Assembly: GCA_964017125.1 (NCBI GenBank)
Contig: OZ024908.1
Location: forward strand, 65,945,993 to 66,009,992
Direction of reading: 5' to 3'
Origin: Flabesymbios commensalis
Taxonomy: Eukaryota; Annelida; Polychaeta; Terebellida; Flabelligeridae
Length of the DNA stretch: 64,000 nucleotides
A program made the translations under genes and the position numbers. The notes below the pieces were generated by a model that searched no databases, was not told the DNA's origin, and saw only the letters and a list, made by a program, of their open reading frames with translations. Shown here in pieces: positions 32,925 through 45,788 of this stretch. Each line of letters opens with the position of its first letter. Positions within the stretch are counted from its first letter, which is position 1.

Positions 32925-32930
32925 AATAAA
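32925..32930 (+). terminator. likely polyadenylation signal of the receptor gene
   Basis: AATAAA about 183 bp after the stop codon, the first canonical signal downstream. Confidence 0.5.
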
Positions 32931-33869
32931 CAAATACTGATCGATCTACATGGCTATGTGTAACGTGAATTCACGACTATGCTTTAAATTTAGAATGCCC
33001 TTTCTTTCCGACAAGCATATGGCTTTCTATTATCATGATTATGGAACAATCCAAGACTTTTGCGAATTATCGAGCCTAATGTCAACATCTCATGACTTTT
33101 TTAATAAGACATGTAGACCTGGGACCAAAAAATTGAAATTTACTGCACCCCCCCCCCCTCGGACATAGGTTTCATGGTTTTTTTCTTATCCCTGGACATA
33201 TAAGCTTTAAATTTGAGAACATTACCCAAAAATGTAAGTGTTCAAAATATGTCATTTTAACCCTTTTTACACTAGAGCATCAAAAATAACTTGTGACAAT
33301 TAATATGTAAAAATCGTCTCGCAAAAAAAAGTAAGATACAAAAATCTTTTTTTAAATCGATCAATGTATCTACGACAGCTGTGTAGATGATGCAAAATCG
33401 GAACAAAATAAACAGAAAATAAAAAAAATTGCAGATAAAGTATTTTAATGAAATTCTTTTTGAAAAAAATGACAAATTTTAAACTTTGATTTCTTTTAGT
33501 TATACTGAATGTTAGAAAGAGATATGTAGATCATATTTATTGTTTTATGGTTCGCAAATATATAAATTTGTTTTTTAGAACGATAAACTAAACATTGGGG
33601 AATATGATGTACTCTATTTACAGTATTTTTATGCTATACTGAAATATTTTTTGTAAAAAAAATATGTCTATTTGATTTTCTTCGCCATATCATATTTTAA
33701 TATCGTAGTTTTATATTTAAATGAAAGAGAAATAACAATTATATTTATTTATACCCATATAGATAAATATAGAACAAAAATCAACAATTAGAACATTTTT
33801 TTCGTACTAATATGACATATTATGCTTGTGAGCCAACTGACTTCTATTCGAAGTCTGAATCATCATCAG
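32931..33869. other. no gene seen
   Basis: Very AT-rich with a C11 run near 33148. Short frames only. Confidence 0.5.
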
Positions 33870-34165
33870 AATCCTGGATCAAATTTGTCGCATCAACTTC
33901 AAGCTATTACGACAGCATGTACATCGTTTATCTTTGCAACTTTTGCACTTAGAGCTAAGACACCCCAGAAAAGGTCTGGGGGCAGTTGTGTTATTCATCC
34001 ACTCTATGGGAATGCTGTTTACTTTCACCCTCCAACCATGTCCATGTGGGGGACAAGTAAACTCCCGTGCCATATTGCAGCTTGATAGTTAGAACGTATA
34101 ATATGTTTATATGCAGCATCTGGACATGGGGGCAGACGTGATGGATCTTTTGTGAGCGATCCAAA
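33870..34165 (-). pseudogene. broken cysteine-rich (CXC-like) ORF fragment
   Basis: Minus-strand translation gives TKDPSRLPPCPDAAYKH, SNYQAAIW, CPPHGHGW, IEWMNNTTAP and a cysteine-rich end CLSSKCKSCKDKRCTCCRN. These phrases resemble the C-terminal part of multi-copy, CXC (tesmin-type) cysteine-rich ORFs common in marine invertebrate genomes and probably carried by mobile elements. The assignment is from memory of the sequence pattern. The fragment is clearly broken and isolated. Confidence 0.5.
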
Positions 34166-34944
34166 TAAATAATATATATTAGTATCTGTTGTTTATCCCC
34201 ATATATGGTACATGTAGCTCGCTCTCCTTCCCTTAGCAGTTCGTTGGAAGTGTTGAATGTTGTGCCAAGCTACTTCATTGTTCTTCAAAACGAAAAATAT
34301 TGCATATTAGTTTGAATACGATATGGTAATATTACTTATTGGATTAAAAAGATTTGTATAAATCGAATTTTTGTTCTCATGGATAAACACATTTCAAATG
34401 GTTGACCAATTATTTAGCAGATCTTGAACCCTGATCCCTCATTTCCTGGCCCGCATTTTGTAGGCTGTGCAATGCTATGTAAATATTCTACCTGATGTTC
34501 ATTCTAATAATATCATCAAGCTGTCGATCAAAGTAAATTTGCAAATTTACTGGATTTTTCCAGGGATTTGTCTTTTAAAACCTGTTATAAATTTAAGGAG
34601 CAAGTTTTGATTGACTTGCCAATATTGCAAATAAGCTTAACCAGTAGGCCTACATTTCTGGGAAATTATGTATATATCCGCATTGTTTTTTTTTTTTGTT
34701 GAGATCTAATACAACACCAGAAACTTTCATCTAATACTTTCATCTAATATGGTTAACTTGAATCAAATTATTAGAATGAAATTGCTGAGGGCGTATTGTA
34801 GTTATTTTCATCTATACATAATATTGCTAGAAGCTGGGACGGCAGTACTAATTAGGAATGGATATAACTTATTGTTGTGCTTTAAAAATAATGGCTGGGG
34901 ATAGTTGAAAAAGGAATTGCCATACATAGTGAATATAATACCCC
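34166..34944. other. no gene seen
   Basis: AT-rich, without repeats or frames I can support. Confidence 0.5.
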
Positions 34945-35692
34945 AGTAGTAGTATTATACATTATTTTGAATGGGGCGGGTGGATAAGGCGGATAATGCG
35001 AATAATGCAGATAATGCGGATAATGCCGAGGAGACAAGGAGGAGACGTCTCTCCTCTTGATTATGAGTTAACAGAAATTCAGAAGCTGGCCCCTCAATTA
35101 TGCTTGTTCATAGAGAGCTTCTGTCACTAATATTTCTACCCCTTAAATCCCAAAAGACTAGAATTATAATCCGATAATATAAGTTTTATAACATAGGAGG
35201 TGGGAGTCGGCGGATAGGCAGGTAAATGTAATAATATAATAATGTCTTTATTTCGTACCAAACAAGTACAGCAAACAGATTTCACATGCGTCACACACAC
35301 CATATTATATAAAATAGTAAAACAAAGTCAAATTGAATGGCATTAGTTATCAAGCTGTAGTATCTAATAATAAATATAATTCATTAGGTAATTATGAGCA
35401 CAATAGTTCATTTAGTATTAAAGTTGTCTCTCCAAATGTGAGGGTTGTTGACCTAGTGTCTCGCGATTCAATGAGTTGTTATCTTGCAAAAGTAATGGTA
35501 GGTGTACCATGTATAATATATTTTGACATTAAATGTTTAATATGATAATACGATCCATAATTAGTAAAAATTCCTCGTAGTTTGATATATTTATGAATTA
35601 CTAAATTTATATTTTTACATGCCGGTGACCGGCTTACATTAATTGCTAATAAACTACACATCTTTAAAACCTTATTATTATTCTTCATACAA

Positions 35693-38600
35693 TTAAAAAA
35701 AAATCGAAAATCCACACAACAATTGCATTTCAACAGGCATATCTCCAGCTATTTGGTATACGAACCTGCGGTGACACATAGGAGGCAAATTAAATATACG
35801 TCGTACTGCTTTATACCAATTGGTTATAAAGCGAGTACAGCTGGTACTGGAAAAATTCCATATTTGGCTTCCATACAATGGCATGCAATAAGTCTTAAAA
35901 AGTATATATTTTACATGGGAATGTGCATGCTTAAATGTTGATAATAAAACATTAAGTCGGCGGTTAAATTCAGAGAGACATGTGTCAATTCGGTCATTTT
36001 CGTTTGTTTCACCAACAATATTAGCAAGGTGTACAGCATTGGGTTTTACATTGACATTAATATTTTGAAAATTGATTTTATTATTATCATTTTCTGTCTC
36101 AGCCACATCATAAATTACTAAATTTCTTTTATTGGCATTAAAATTGCCATATGATATTCAATAGAAAACTGGTCACATATATGTAACATTTTATGTAAGG
36201 ATGTCTTTGTCTGCGCTAATAACACAATATCGTCAGCATTATGATAGCACTCCAACATATGTGAGGCCAATTGTACATCCCAGCCCTGACATTTGCAAAT
36301 TATCCAGCAAATGATCATTATAAATATTATATAAAATGGGTACAAAAACCCTCCCCCCCCCCCTTGCTTTATACCATTACTTACACTGAAGTGATTAGAC
36401 AACGTATCCCGCCATGCTACACACATAATCTGAGAGATATACATATTAATGAGAAAACGAATTAATAAGGGACACATTTCTTTATCTACAAGAGTATGGA
36501 ATAACTTTAAATAATGCACTCTGTCAAACGCTTTACTGGCATCTAGTAGAAGAGTATACACTTTGGTATTGTTCTTATTATAATAATTAACAACTTCATC
36601 TAGCACATATGTACAAGTCATTGTCGATACACCTTTTTTAAAACCATGTTGAAGGTCTGATGTATGAAAACTATTCTTATACATTTCCAATATAACGCAA
36701 TCAAACACTTTACCAAAAATACTGCTTAATGCGATTGCCCTATAGTTAGTACTGTCATTAAGAGCTTTTCTTTTATTTTTAGGGATTAGTATCAGTTTAG
36801 AAAATCTGAATTGCTTTGGTGTATAACCATACGGAAGCATTTTCGAAAAAAAATAGCCAGGTGTCTATATAATTCTGGAGGAGCATTAATGATATGATCT
36901 GTACTTACATTATCAGATCCGTCATGTTTACCTGGCTAATATGCTTCATAGCAGACACAATGTTTTCAACAGAAATATGGTGATCACTTGTACATAAATT
37001 ATTTCCACAAGAACATAATATTTTATTCTCAACAGCTTCCTTTAACGTAGACATATCATCCACATCATAACTTACAGAATTATACAAATCATCATATTTT
37101 TCAGCAAATAAATTGGCAATACCTTGCACATTAACAATACCATCAATATTGTTAATAATATTTCTCGCTTTTTTATGTTCTTTACGAACGGCTGACCAAA
37201 AATCTTGAGAATTATTTTTAAGAAAAGATCTTGCCATGGCGTTAGCCTTATTTGTTTCATAGTTTTGTTTAGTTAACCGGATGGCCTGATGATATCTAGC
37301 GCGTGTTTTTCGTATAATATCAGCAACAAAACCTAGCTTAAGACAATTATTACTTTTCCATAGCTGATGCCAGAATAAAGCTTTTTCTTTGGTTATTGAA
37401 ACGTGCTCGTTCCAGTCTGCAATACATGGGCGCTTACTTGAGTTTGATTGGTTGACAGGTATAGTCTATCTAGAAACCTCTATAAGAGCATTGACAATTT
37501 GGTCATAATATGACTGAATACAAAAATTATGTTTAGAACATAACATATGATTACAGTAGACAGTTCCTTTGTCTAATTTCACAGAATGTAATAAATTAGT
37601 TACTGTAAACTGGTAATGTGATATATCTGATTGTGAAGCATAATCCCACCTTGATCGATGAGTAGCGTGATCTGTATTGCGAGCTTGGTCATGTGAAATT
37701 GGTATGTCTAAATTGAGATAAATTGGACTGTGGTCTGAGAAGTTGTCTACATCGTGGGTGACATAGTGATCATTTATTAAGAAAAAACATATTATCTAAT
37801 ATAATAAAGTGATCTAAAATAGAACGTTTCCCGTTACTCATACTTTCGAACGAAAAATCAACTTCAGCTGTGACATGATTGATGCACATTTTCATGTGCT
37901 CTTGACTAACAAAGTTTTGGATAGATTCAGTATTTCGAGACTCTTTACGCGCCAAATAAGTATTAAGGTCACCACCTATTATAACCATTGTATTATCATG
38001 TTGTTGTAACACACCACTTATCTCATCAAGTATTTCCTCATACTCACCACAGGATCGATGGGGATCATCAACTGGCATATACACATTAAAGGGACCCCTT
38101 GGGATGAGACATTTTTAATGTTGTCAATTTTGATAAATTAATTTATATGAAGCTATATGGCCTTAAATAATACTGATCTTAAATAAAAATACGAAAAAGT
38201 CAAAAAACAATTTTAAAGCACCGAAAAAGAGTGAAATAGTTGTATTTCCAGGTCGTATATTGCCATGTAAACAAAACAAGTCAGCGATATTCAGCACTTT
38301 ACATCACATATTCCCATGTATCAGATGGTAAGATCAAACCAGTAGCCGCTAATTGGTGTCTCATAGTCAGGGCACGGGAGGACACACCTGCAGCACTGAT
38401 TGTCTACCCAACGCTGGGCCGATGCCATCAGCATGTGGCCCAATGCTGTGAGAACATTCAATCGTCCTTCAGGTATACTAATAGTTTGTTTGGGTTACTT
38501 CTGGATTCATAGAAATGTTGATTAAAAATATTTGTAAAAATATAAAAATTCTGAAAAAAATAAAAACATGATCCGTGGGATACACTACTTCAGTACGGAG

Positions 38601-38930
38601 TTAAAAACAAAAATTGAAGTCATCCCAAGGAGCTGCTTTAAATAATAATAAATTGTAATCATTACACTCGTATAGCAAACAACATAAGCGTTTAGATTGA
38701 GTTTGGTAACGTGTTATTGTCCCAGCTATGTCTAATTTCCATAATACAGAGCATCCCCCGTATGGGCGACCAACAAGAGATTTTGAACTGTCGATGCCAG
38801 ATACCCCATGACACGCAATACCATTGATTTCATTACTAAAAATATATAATCTTTCTTCAACAAGTCAATGTTCTTGAACAAAAAGAAAGTCACAGGACTT
38901 CCTCATTGAGCTGATGTACTCCATCTTACC
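35693..38930 (-). pseudogene. LINE ORF2 (endonuclease and reverse transcriptase), broken
   Basis: Endonuclease pieces: CHGVSGIDSSKSLVGRPYGG at about 38710-38820, then, beyond a 548-bp MITE, NVYMPVDDPHRSCGEYEE and GGDLNTYL near 38084-37950. Linker: SQDFWSAVRKEHKKARNI near 37200. Polymerase, 36118-36840: NYRAIALSSIFGKVFDCVIL, LQHGFKKGVSTMTCTYVLDE, LLLDASKAFDRVHYLKLF, SNGIKQGGGGG. The catalytic YADD is NADD here. C-terminal part 35693-36106 (RRLNVLLSTFKHAHS, YGSQIWNF). Several frameshifts and stops. A C11/G11 run near 36351-36362 replaces the usual GGVLSP motif. Confidence 0.85.
38090..38637. mobile_element. 548-bp TTAA-flanked MITE inside the LINE endonuclease
   Basis: Ends AGGGACCCCTTGGGATGA and the complement of AGCAGCTCCTTGGGATGA. 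TTAA lies on both sides (38086-38089, 38638-38641). Removing it with one TTAA rejoins the endonuclease reading as NLLLF-NVYMPVDD in frame, which fixes the boundaries. The interior holds a P109-type core at 38398-38450. A one-ended relative lies at 59442. Confidence 0.92.
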
Positions 38931-39039
38931 TGGTCCCAATCCATGTGAATTATAACCACATAAACGAAACAAACCCATAATGTATATAAGAGTATATGGA
39001 GATATGAATGTATTTGCATAGAATCAATCCCGCTCCTAG

Positions 39040-40278
39040 GGGTGATATACGGCCTTACTCTAACACCTTCAGCCCATAGGCTGCTATCAAAAAGATCCCC
39101 GAATTCAGATTTAGGCACTGTCAGTTTAAAAGATTTGAATTTAGCTTCATTATGAGATACGCATGCTAAATCCCTGTACTGTACTGAAATGTCTGAATGC
39201 AAGTCATTGATATTAGTCTCAGAAGCTATTCTAGATATAAACAGGTGACGACTGGGTTCAGGTGCACCTCTGGCACGACAATCTTTATTAGCAGTGCCTG
39301 TTATCTCACGTCGTCTTCGATTTTCTTTTTGATTGTATTTACGTCGCACCTGTCTTGGTAATTCAAAATCGTCACCATAATCATAATTGTGGATCGTGGC
39401 TGTCAAATCATTGTTCAAATTTTCATTTGTCCGCATAGGCATTTGTTTTGATTGTCTATTTTGAGGTGGCGCATAACGAGGGGGGATACCCATAGTGGCT
39501 ATCAAGTGCTGCTGACCACCAACTACTGCTGCTAACATTCGAGGATGTGCTGACATTCGTGGCTGCTGTTGATAGTTCTGTGACACACGATCTATCTGTG
39601 CTGACATACGTGGCTGTTGAGATCTGGCATGGGTTAAAATATTTGATGATACATGCATGGGTGGTTGTTGTTTGGATGTATTGTGCGGCATCACGGATGG
39701 TACTGATATTAGTGGCTCTTGTGGACATGTATTGCGTGGATTAGCAGCTGGTTTTGAAGTATGTGGCTGAGATCTAGGTGCATCTGATGTTGGTGATCCA
39801 AGTATTAATGCATCTGAATATTGGCGATTTGGCTTATTCGAGAACTGTTCATCATGTAGTCGTAGTGAAGTGAACACTCCTTCTTGTAAGCCTTACATCC
39901 TTTGTTCTAATCTATTCAGTCTATCTAATAAAGAAATGTTATTAAGCTCTTCTGGGTGTGATCTGGGTATCTGGCTCAGACTGTATGCATCAATGACAAC
40001 ATATGGCATCTTACTGGCGGCATCTAGTTTGTTGATTGCACACAGTATATCATGGAGGTGTGCCTCCTCCTCGGGACGCGCGTTAGATGACACTTGCGAC
40101 GAGGTTTTTCTCCTATTATTTCACAATCACTATTTTCCCATAAGGCATCTTTAGCTTCTGAAATTTGGACGGGGGTGAAGTAACCAAGAGTAGCTTTTCT
40201 GATATTATCGATGGTGGCACTTTGCACGGAAAAGATTATATAAGCCAACAGCGGCTGTAGTACATATTTAGCTGACAT
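39040..40278 (-). pseudogene. LINE ORF1, broken
   Basis: The N-terminal part (LLAYIIFSVQSATIDNIRK, GYFTPVQISEAKDALWE) is followed, after a frame change near 40090, by HDILCAINKLDAASKMPYVV and HPEELNNISLLDRLNRLE. An in-frame TAA at 39893-39895 follows. A Gln/Pro/His-rich middle then leads to the C-terminal RNA-binding-like region (RHLFISRIASETNINDL, AKFKSFKLTVPKSEFGDLF, WAEGVRVRPYI). This layout is typical of ORF1 of marine-invertebrate LINEs. Would bind element RNA. Confidence 0.8.
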
Positions 40279-41110
40279 GCTAGGTATTGTCTTACTGTCC
40301 TGCTAATGTGCATTGTTTTGTGCATTGTATTGCATAAGATATTTAAAAATTGTTTTTCCAACTTATGTCACTAATAATTTGTTTAAAATCTAAGTCTTCG
40401 TCTCCCTGTAAACAAGAAAGCTGCACTGAACCAGTATAACACTCTACAAGGTTGACGGCCTCCGCCTGTTTTGCAGGCAGATAAAAAAGCCCTTGCATGC
40501 CAAAAGAGATGGTAACATTGGTGAGGATGTAAGTATATATTTGAAGGATGGTAGTCGAGCCATTTCAAATCTCATGGATTTTTACCTGTTACCGACATAC
40601 TAAATAATGATATATTTTACGATGAGAACTGTTTGTGAATTCCCTGTTATAGGTAAGCGGGAGCGTCTGACAATGAAATGAAATAAAATTTTGATCTCAC
40701 AATAAAATATAGGGGTGAGGTTTACTCGATATAACTGGGGAGGATCACAAAGATTTATTTTCAGGAGGACCTGAAGACGGGAATGGTGATGAAAAAATAT
40801 TTAATAAATATGCATTATTTGTAAGAAACATTAAAATAAATTTAAATATAGTGGAATATTTAGTAGCTATAAAATGAAATCATACTAAACATAATTACTG
40901 TATCTCGTGTTTAATAATTTATTCAGTGGGCGTGTTGTCATCATTCAAATCACCATATTATTAGCCAATCACAACACATCCATTTAGGTTTGTGTGGGTA
41001 TTATGCAAATTTATATGTGCATTATTTCGTATATATATCTGAGGGGGGGGGGGGGGGTAGATATTTATAAACTATTCAGCGATACCTATGCATCCAGAAT
41101 ATAACCTACA

Positions 41111-41278
41111 ATGGCTTTCCAATCTGCAAATCGGAGGTCGGCATCTATAGGCGGCGGCGGGATTCTTACACCTTCGGGAACGTTATCAGAGCTATTCGAG
41201 GATGGTGATGCTCCCAACCAGGCTTACAGACATGATAGACTAAGAATTTTCCTCACCAGTGAAATGAGGATTCGTTGT
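41111..41278 (+). CDS. possible first exon in the loop of the inverted-repeat element
   Basis: ATG at 41111 opens 56 codons rich in Gly/Ser (MAFQSANRRSASIGGGG, LTPSGTLSELFEDGD, DRLRIFLTSEMRI), ending at a donor-like GTAAGT at 41278-41283. A TTATAAA sequence lies about 45 bp upstream. The phrase looks coding by composition and the local GC rises. No family recognised. The ORF itself runs on to 41416 without further protein-like character. It could be the start of a captured host gene or an element gene. Confidence 0.3.
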
Positions 41279-42899
41279 AAGTCTAGCTCGGATGGTCATC
41301 AGCAACAGCTATGCCACCATGTATACAAAAGAGTGACGGTTCGTGTGATGAAGACACATGTATGTTCGAATGCAGAGCATTCCAGCCACGCAAGAGAATC
41401 TTTGGTACAGAAGTAGAGTGGTAAACAGAATGCCCGTTGATGGAAAACATTGCACTTGTGTGCCTACGTTTGATAACAAATTTTGCATAGAGCAAATATG
41501 AAACGGTTCTTTTCAGAACCATCATATTTTACAAAAAAGATATGAATGTGGATGTGCAAAGCCGTAATTATTCTATAGCGATTCGCTGTCAGCTATTATA
41601 TATTGATTTGAATAACAACCAGCATATCGATCAACAGTGAAATTTGTTATTGTTTAATATATATGAGAATAGTCATCGCGATTCGGGTGTAAATTCAAAC
41701 TCTCTGATGGTTAAAGTGTCCCTAGGGAGATGTGTTCACGGCGCGTATTACGTCACGACACGACATAGCTCAGGCTCGTGGTAGGCCTCTATTGAGACAT
41801 CAAATGGTCGATTGAAATAACGAAGCTTTGATAATGAGCGCTATGTATAATTTGTATAGTTAAATATTATCTCTTTTTATTTTAAATTTACAGTTGAGAA
41901 TAAATTAGAGTATTTTATATATTAGCTATTTTAAATGTCAAATTTTCAGTCTGTTTGGGTTTAAAATCTGTTGCTATACATATGCGAATTCACGTTGGTC
42001 ATTGCGCAACGCTTAAATGGTAACACGGCAAGTCTCAGTGTGATAGACTAGTATTGAAACGTTAGTAATATAAGGAGCTTCAAATAAATCATAGTATTTT
42101 CTTTGAGGGTTTAGAGTGTGGATGTTCAAAGCTGTAATTATTCTATACCGATATTAAAATAGAGTAAGCGTAATTTGTAGTATGTCTATATCTTTTGAAG
42201 TAATAATATTATAAATATATGAGAAGCGTATTATGAGTCCATAGATAGACTAAGTGTAGTGTGCCGCGTATGCTCAGCAAGAGGCTCAATTAAAATGATA
42301 TATGCAACCGACTGTGTTGTCGAATTCGTGCAATATTGCCAAATATCTCCCCCATTAAATTAAACTGACTCACTGAACCACCCGGGTCTTACGTTGCATC
42401 ATGCACCATGCTGTGTTTTACGCCGCGGCAGAAACAAGTTTAAATATCTGGCGCATGTAACTAACTTTCTGATCTCCGTCGATTCCCACCTCTGACATTA
42501 TTAAACTTATTTTATCAGATTTCATCTCTAGTTTCTGTGGGTTAAATAGATAAAATTATTAGTGACATAAGTTGGAGAAACAATTTTTAAATATCTTATG
42601 CATTACATTAACCTGCCTCTCCGCCGACTCCCACCTCCTATGTTATACAACTTATATTATCGGATTTTATTTCTAGTCTCTGGGGTTCAAGGGGTAGAAT
42701 TATTAGTGACAGAAGCTCTCTATGAAGAAACATAATTGAGGGGCCAGCTTCTGAATTTCTGTTAACTCATAATGAGGAGGAGAGACGTCTCCTCCTTGTC
42801 TCCTCGGCATTATCCGCATTATCTGCATTATCCGCATTATCCGCCTTATTCACCTGCCCCACTCAAAATAATCTATAATACTACTCCTAGTCACACATA

Positions 42900-43194
42900 C
42901 ACGACGCACAGCCCACGCCTTGAGTGACAATCATTAGAGCAATGCGTCGTTGTGCGCCCATGAGTTTTATCAGAATATGAGAAGAGCCAGCGACTTTAAG
43001 ACGAATATACAGTATAAATAAATCAGGTGTATAAATCAGCGAATACACAGCGTTTCGCCACCGCATTGCGCGTTAGCAGGACGACAAAGTTAGCGAATAC
43101 ACCGCGCATCGCAAGAGAAAGGCACAAATAAGTCACATTCTCTATTCATAAAAACATGCTAACCTCCGAGTATTTCTGGTTTTGGGCCTCACTG
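42900..43194. other. no feature seen
   Basis: Mixed-composition sequence with a short CGCATTGCGCG-type motif repeated near 42941 and 43065. No gene. Confidence 0.4.
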
Positions 43195-43965
43195 CATCGA
43201 ATAAGCTGTGGTCTAGTTTGACCATTTTGATTTTTGCATAACTGGACAAGCCCACAATAATTGTAATATAAAATAAAAAGCAGAATGATAAACACATTAC
43301 AGTTTCTCTAAATTTGTTGTTGATCTGTCGTCTTGTTCAGGAGCCTCTACAATAAAATACGACGTGGTGTTTTTTTATCACGGGGAGTGCTAAGCTGGTG
43401 TGAGAAAAGATGTGGGTGATTGGTCCAGTTGTGCATAAACCCATATAAAGACTTTGATTTATGCACAAGTGGACAAAGTCACATTTTTATAGATAGAACA
43501 AATCTGTAGGAAAAATACAATAATACGCATACTGCAGTCTATCTACATCTACATGTAATGTACATCTAGTTTTGGACGTTATGTAGTAAAATATGTGTGC
43601 TTTTTATTAGCTCAGATTAATTCACGTGGACTGCGAGGCTGGTGGAAGAAATACAGGTTTGGGTAATGGTACAGTTGTGCTTCAATCAATTTTAAAATTA
43701 TGCATGTGCCGATTTGTCCCGCTCTAACAGGTGGCATTTTACTAGACTGTTTCCCTGCTCTACACCACCTGGCGAAAACATACAGTCGGCTCGCCAGATG
43801 GAGTAGGACAGCGAACCAGTCTAGCATTTTACATGCATTTCAGGACTTCCGGTTAATTTTTAAACAGAGGCTATGCATACTGTTCATCACTAATTTTCGA
43901 TTTTTTCGGGGTTGGCTCAATTGTGCATAAGCATTGATAAAGGCGTCCAAATGATATCACAATAG
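43195..43965. repeat. dispersed repeat with recurring TTTATGCACAA(C/G)TGGAC phrases
   Basis: The phrase or its complement appears at about 43235, 43426, 43460, 43672 and 43916, in both orientations. The right edge AAAGGCGTCCAAATGAT matches the repeat upstream of the receptor gene (31466-31483). Probably a worn inverted-repeat element. Class unknown. Confidence 0.5.
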
Positions 43966-44003
43966 GCGTATGTTGATTAGTTCATCTTGATTTGGACGCG
44001 TAT

Positions 44004-44257
44004 TAACCCTTTCAATTCTGAATTTAGGCCTACTATTGTCATTTCATCCACAACAAGCCACGAATTGCTGCCGCAATTCTCGACTTGTAGTGGATGAAGA
44101 TGATTTGAAGTGGGTGGAAGAGTAATACAATTTTCCATGTAGTGGTAAACCAGTTTCATGGGAATTTTCGCTCTAAAACCCTTTGTTGTAGGAAAATTAA
44201 ATCTGTTTTCAGGGATGTAAAATGATGCTTAAATGCATCGTGAGGCTTAAAGGGTTA
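44004..44257 (+). mobile_element. M2 MITE
   Basis: TTAACCCTTTCAATTCTGAA to GCTTAAAGGGTTAA. The palindrome (about 44040-44103) pairs CATCCACAACAAG with CTTGTAGTGGATG around AATTGCTGCCGCAATT. Confidence 0.88.
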
Positions 44258-44639
44258 AATACACTTTTATTCACAAATTTATGCAAATTAAACCCGACCA
44301 GATGTCCAGTTGGATATTCAGTGGTTGCCATTTTTTTTAATTAAAATGGTAGCAATCAGCATAGGCAAATCACGTGATGTTCTTATTGAAAGTATGTTAT
44401 CCCTGTGTTAAATTATTTTTAATATAAAAAAACTACTCGTGTATCAAATGTGTTGCTTTTGTGACAATTTGAACAATATTTTCATTAACGGCCCTCAATT
44501 TTAACTTTTTTCCAACTACACATGTATTATTTTATTAGGTGCATTTAGTGCCCTCTAGTGAATGCTCTCGAGATATACAGTAATGCTGGTGGTTGTTAGT
44601 CAATGTATAATTGTAGAGAAATATGCACTGTTTATATTG

Positions 44640-44880
44640 TAACCCTTACAATAATGACATTTTTGTATGAACCATGGAGACCAATGGGTTTTCAATACTA
44701 AATCATCATAAATGTCTTAGTGAGATATTTTCGCTTCATTTGAATACCTAACTTAGGGATTTACTGCCATTATAAATGTTTTAATTCTTTCAGCGCTGAA
44801 CCGTCTTTATACGTCATCATCTGACGTCTACAGACGCAAAATTAGGACGTATAAAGATGGTTCCTAGGCTGAAAGGGTTA
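44640..44880 (+). mobile_element. M3 MITE
   Basis: TAACCCTTACAATAATGAC to GGCTGAAAGGGTTA. Palindrome at about 44806-44870 with CTTTATACGTC arms, a diverged version of the GACGTC palindrome. Confidence 0.85.
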
Positions 44881-45540
44881 TAGCATTATTGGAACAAGTT
44901 TTTTAAATAATAGCACAGTAGCTAATGCAAATTATGGATTTTTTTTCATTTTACTGTCTACATGTTCAATTGAAAAATAAAAGGCCTAGTAGTTTTTATT
45001 GCAAAGTGTATCGAAGTTTGCCAGACACCAAATTTGGCCTCTACACCAACGCCGGATGGAAGCGGACGTCAGATTATGAAGCAGGGGCAAGTGTTTTATA
45101 TAGCGATTCTGATCTTAGCTTTAGTATCTGATCGTAAGAGTGATGCCCTGCCAAATGAGGACATCCGTTTCCGCAAGCGTTTTCGCCTCACGTGATTCCA
45201 GAAACAATTTCAGATGATTGTAGATACGATCAGTCAATCATATTAGTGTCGTAAATGGAACATTAAAATAAATTGCATGAGATGTGTAGCAATAAAATGG
45301 TAAACAGGCACGTGACAGCCCAAGTCTGAAATTGAAATTTGACATCAAAACTACCAATTACATTATCTTATGATTAAAATGTTAATGCTGATTAAAAGTC
45401 ATGATTATGACTGTGATATTTTCACTATAATCTGTATTATAATTACTCGGGATGTGCAATGCACTGCACTGATCTACAGAGTACCCACATAGTATTTTCC
45501 TTGACGATTCACTGTCAAAATATATGTCTTCCCTGAGTTA
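44881..45540. other. no gene supported
   Basis: One 68-codon frame at 44925-45131 has no recognisable sequence. Nothing else seen. Confidence 0.4.
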
Positions 45541-45544
45541 CACT

Positions 45545-45788
45545 TAACCCTTTAACCGCCGGTGCCGCATATATTCGGGTTTTCATTTTTTATTAGCACA
45601 TTAAGTACCACAATTTATATATGTTAAAGATAAAATGTGACATCAACCAGCAAGATTTGAAAAGAGTTGACCTCCATCTTGTCAAATCTGAATAATTTTC
45701 ACTCACTTGAAGTTGTGGATCGCGTCAGCGAGACACAACTTCAAGTGGACGAAAATTCAAATTGAATAATTTGGCTGTTGAAGGGTTA
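45545..45788 (-). mobile_element. M1 MITE
   Basis: TTAACCCTTTAACCGCCGG to GGCTGTTGAAGGGTTAA with the usual palindrome. Its right TTAA is shared with the M3 copy that follows. Confidence 0.88.

Larger units (their letters stand above)
35229..40325 (-). mobile_element. decayed LINE, two ORFs
   Basis: About 5.1 kb on the minus strand. The 3' end is AAATAAAGACATTATTATATTATTA-like at the low-coordinate side and the 5' end is near 40325. It interrupts the inverted-repeat arm exactly where the other arm reads AATGTAATGCATAAG. Flanks TGTAAT and TGTATT may be the worn target duplication. ORF1-like and ORF2-like parts are described separately. It is too damaged to be active. Confidence 0.88.
34945..42899. 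mobile_element. large inverted-repeat element, left arm split by a LINE
   Basis: The left arm, 34945-35228 continued at 40326-40378, matches the complement of the right arm, about 42545-42899. Shared blocks: AGTAGTATTATA, ATAAGGCGGATAATGCG, GAGGAGACAAGGAGGAGACG, AGAAATTCAGAAGCTGGCCC, GGAGGTGGGAGTCGGCGG and AAATTGTTTNTCCAACTTATG. Between them lies a loop of about 2.2 kb (40379-42544). Without the LINE it would be about 2.9 kb. No transposase or clear target duplication was found, so the superfamily is open. Confidence 0.8.
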
